Origin: Aculops lycopersici
Lineage: Eukaryota; Arthropoda; Arachnida; Trombidiformes; Eriophyidae
Direction of reading: 5' to 3'
Assembly: GCA_015350385.1 (NCBI GenBank)
Contig: WNKI01000001.1
Coordinates: 8,558,830-8,601,073, forward strand
Length of the DNA stretch: 42,244 nucleotides
The translations under genes were made by a program, and so were the position numbers. Position 1 is the first letter of the stretch; each line of letters opens with the position of its first letter. Below the pieces are notes generated by a model. The model saw only the letters and a program-made list of their open reading frames with translations, did no database searches and was not told where the DNA came from. Positions 40,353-42,244 of the stretch are shown one piece after another.

Positions 40353-41992
40353 CTAAATATCGAACGCATTATTCGGTTGCCATTCATCAAGCGGTCCAAA
40401 GCTCGCACTCTAATCTGCTCGCTGCCACTGCTACTTCCGCTGCTAATCTTTCGCCTGCTACTTGTTGCTGTCGACGTTGATCCGCTTAGCGATCTATTGT
40501 TTGTTGTTCTAATTGCTAACGCTGCGGTTCTGTCTGTATTTGCTACAGTTTTTCTTGTTGCTGTTAGTGCCGACGCAGTTGAAACGTGCCCTCCACTTGC
40601 GCTACATTGCTCTCGCGACATTGGCGACAAGTCAACGGTTTCGTCGTCCAGAGAGTCATTGTCGAAAGCTAACTCATCGCCTCCGTTTAGAGTGGCGTAG
40701 TTGTCGTCATCATTGACGTGAAAGCCGTCATCGTCGTCGAGCTCATAGGCGTCGGGTGTATGTTCATAGCGATTGTTTTTGTTGTTGTTGTTGCTGCGGT
40801 TGCTGTTCAGAACGGAAGTCTGGTTGCTTCTGTGACTCCTGAAAACAGGTGGCCGCTGGTGTTTTTGTACTGGCGGAGTGTAGTCCTCATCGCTGACGCA
40901 ATCAAACTCGTCGTCCTCAAGCGACTTGGTGGGCATTAGCGGCCTGTGGATTCTGGTGCGGCCATTGATGTTTCTCTGGTTCAGGCTGTTAATTAAGGCC
41001 TCTCCAGTATGTTGTTGTTGTTTTTGTTTGGTGGATTGTTGTTGTTGGTGGCGCTGACGAAGCATCGAGGCGGAAACTCGCTGGCGCTCGGCCGCCTTTC
41101 TGCGTGCCGTTGAGATCAACATTTGCACCGGCGAGCCACTTGCTGAAGAGGAGCACGAGAAGCGCAAGCTAAGCGGCGGACTTGAGCCAGAGCTTAGCCG
41201 GTAGGTTGCGGCTCGTCTCTTCTGTCGTCGCAGATTCAACATGTCAATTGAATCCGTGTCCTGGTCAACCAAATCAGAAGTGCTACCTGTTGCTTCTACC
41301 CCTACGGCCACTTCACTTCCGGGACTTGGTGGGATTGTTGGCGTGGTGGGCGCGCTAGATTGGTGCGAGCTACTCGGGCTTGCGGCTTCGGAGGCGCCAA
41401 TGCCGCTACTTGTGGTGCTAATCTTGCGTCGCGCACTTGAAACCAAGTGGCACAACCTGCTCTTGGCGTTACCTGGGTAGTTGGTCAAACTCCTCGCCAC
41501 TTGCCTGGCAAAGCGACGCGACTTTTCCGTGCAGTCCCTCTTCAATGACTTGCTATCCTTTCTAAGCGGCTCGAGCTGGTGCTGGTTTGGCTCGTCCCGA
41601 TTGCTGCGTTTGGGTTTTGCAATCGACTTGTTGGTTTGTGGAATCTGTCGTTGTTGCTGCTGCCTATGAAGCAACGAGTACCTCGCAAAGTTGCCTTCGG
41701 CGACGAAAGCTGCGGCGGCAGTGGAGGTTTCGGCAACGGCGATGCGATTGTTTGTTGGCAAGACGAAGTTTTGTCTTGCCTTTGCACAATTGTCTTCACC
41801 AATGTCATCCAAGTCAAAGTCCAGAGCGTTAATTTGATTGGATTGGCTTGACACCTGTGAAAATCGACGCTTATAAGTGCTTGTAGTCGTTATGTTGTCT
41901 CGTGGTTTCTTAATTTCTGATTCTCCAATTTGCTGCTCTTTACTCTGAGTATCGCCATTGAAGTGGCTTCTCTTTGCCGATTGCGGCATCAT
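40353..41992 (-). CDS. large disordered-protein exon, possible PDE4 long-form N-terminus
   Basis: About 546 codons from MMPQSAKRSHFNG to an AG|GTAACA donor at 40352 (phase 2), ending ...RIMRSIF-R. The protein is low in complexity: Ser/Thr, Gln, Asn and Arg tracts, Asp/Glu-rich patches (YELDDDDGF, DNDSLDDETVDLSP) and several Arg-Arg-Lys sites that could be phosphorylated. I see no folded domain. Same strand and position upstream of the dunce exons suggest an alternative long-form first coding exon. DLSPMSRE faintly recalls the DLSPKxMSRN region of UCR1, but I would not rest on it. It may instead be a separate gene whose next exon is unseen. A second Met at 41989 is equally usable. Confidence 0.5.
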
Positions 41993-42107
41993 TGTTATTC
42001 AAATATGATTACTACTATCACTATTGCCACTGGCAAAAAACAATTACTATTACTGCTACTAGTTGTTACACAAGCTTTGTATGTAAGACAAGTGTATTTA
42101 TTTCTTC

Positions 42108-42112
<5 letters not shown>
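41993..42112. other. upstream flank of the last exon
   Basis: 120 bases between the start codon and the terminal microsatellite. Nothing recognisable. Confidence 0.5.

Positions 42113-42142
<30 letters not shown>
42113..42142. repeat. (CT)n microsatellite, right end
   Basis: About 15 CT units, mirroring the tract at 119-175 near the left end. Confidence 0.95.
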
Positions 42143-42145
<3 letters not shown>

Positions 42146-42244
42146 GTGTGTAGTGTCGTCGTCGTCGTACGTACGAACGTAACGTACGTACGTACGTCGT
42201 CGTCTTCTTCGTTCGTACTTACGTCTTCTTACTTACTACTTACT
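42143..42244. repeat. degenerate low-complexity contig end
   Basis: CGT, ACGT, CTT and ACT steps without a fixed period, the same texture as bases 1-118. Likely artefactual. Confidence 0.75.

Noticed and set aside
1..42244. CRISPR arrays, operons, tRNA or rRNA genes
   Set aside because: No regularly spaced direct repeats, tRNA-like folds or rRNA sequence were seen. The gene structures are eukaryotic.

Overview
The window is nuclear DNA from an animal, most likely an arthropod. The genes carry canonical GT-AG introns, mostly short (103-121 bp where small). The set includes a secreted animal haem peroxidase, a dunce-type PDE4, a tricornered/NDR kinase, amphiphysin, a divergent G-protein alpha subunit, a RUFY-type RUN-FYVE protein, AP-1 mu, DPM3 and MTO1. 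A mite or other chelicerate would fit the compact, partly intron-free genes, but the species cannot be fixed from the sequence. Both ends run into a (CT)n microsatellite followed by degenerate ACGT-type low complexity, so the window looks like one whole contig with damaged ends.

Layout. 0.5-2.3 kb (-): 5' part of a haem peroxidase whose last exon(s) are missing. 2.4-11.8 kb: a long stretch with no gene I can support, rich in short repeats and in the word CAACAGGT. 11.8-22 kb: a dense block of intron-free genes: MTO1 (-), an unresolved region open on both strands (13.6-14.3 kb), AP-1 mu (+), DPM3 (-), tricornered/STK38 (+) and RUFY (+). 22-28 kb: a three-exon G-alpha gene (+). Its 2.5-kb second intron holds a nested gene on the opposite strand, with its own TATA box, a signal peptide and a possible furin site. 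That nested frame is followed by a second ORF after a single TGA codon. 28-31.9 kb: non-coding DNA with a head-to-head inverted pair of ~310-bp repeats that share a reading frame, and a near-perfect 29-bp hairpin. 31.9-35 kb: amphiphysin (+) with a long N-terminal extension and an insert in the BAR domain. 35.8-39.5 kb: PDE4/dunce (-), four exons, converging on amphiphysin. 40.35-42 kb: a large disordered-protein exon (-), possibly the N-terminus of a long PDE4 isoform.

Functional threads. G-alpha and PDE4 both act in heterotrimeric G-protein/cAMP signalling. AP-1 mu, RUFY and amphiphysin act in membrane traffic. DPM3 serves dolichol-phosphate-mannose synthesis and MTO1 serves mitochondrial tRNA modification. 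I see no operon logic and no mobile element with terminal repeats. Exon joins were made by eye; the joins in G-alpha, amphiphysin, PDE4 and the nested gene all keep frame. All counts are by eye.
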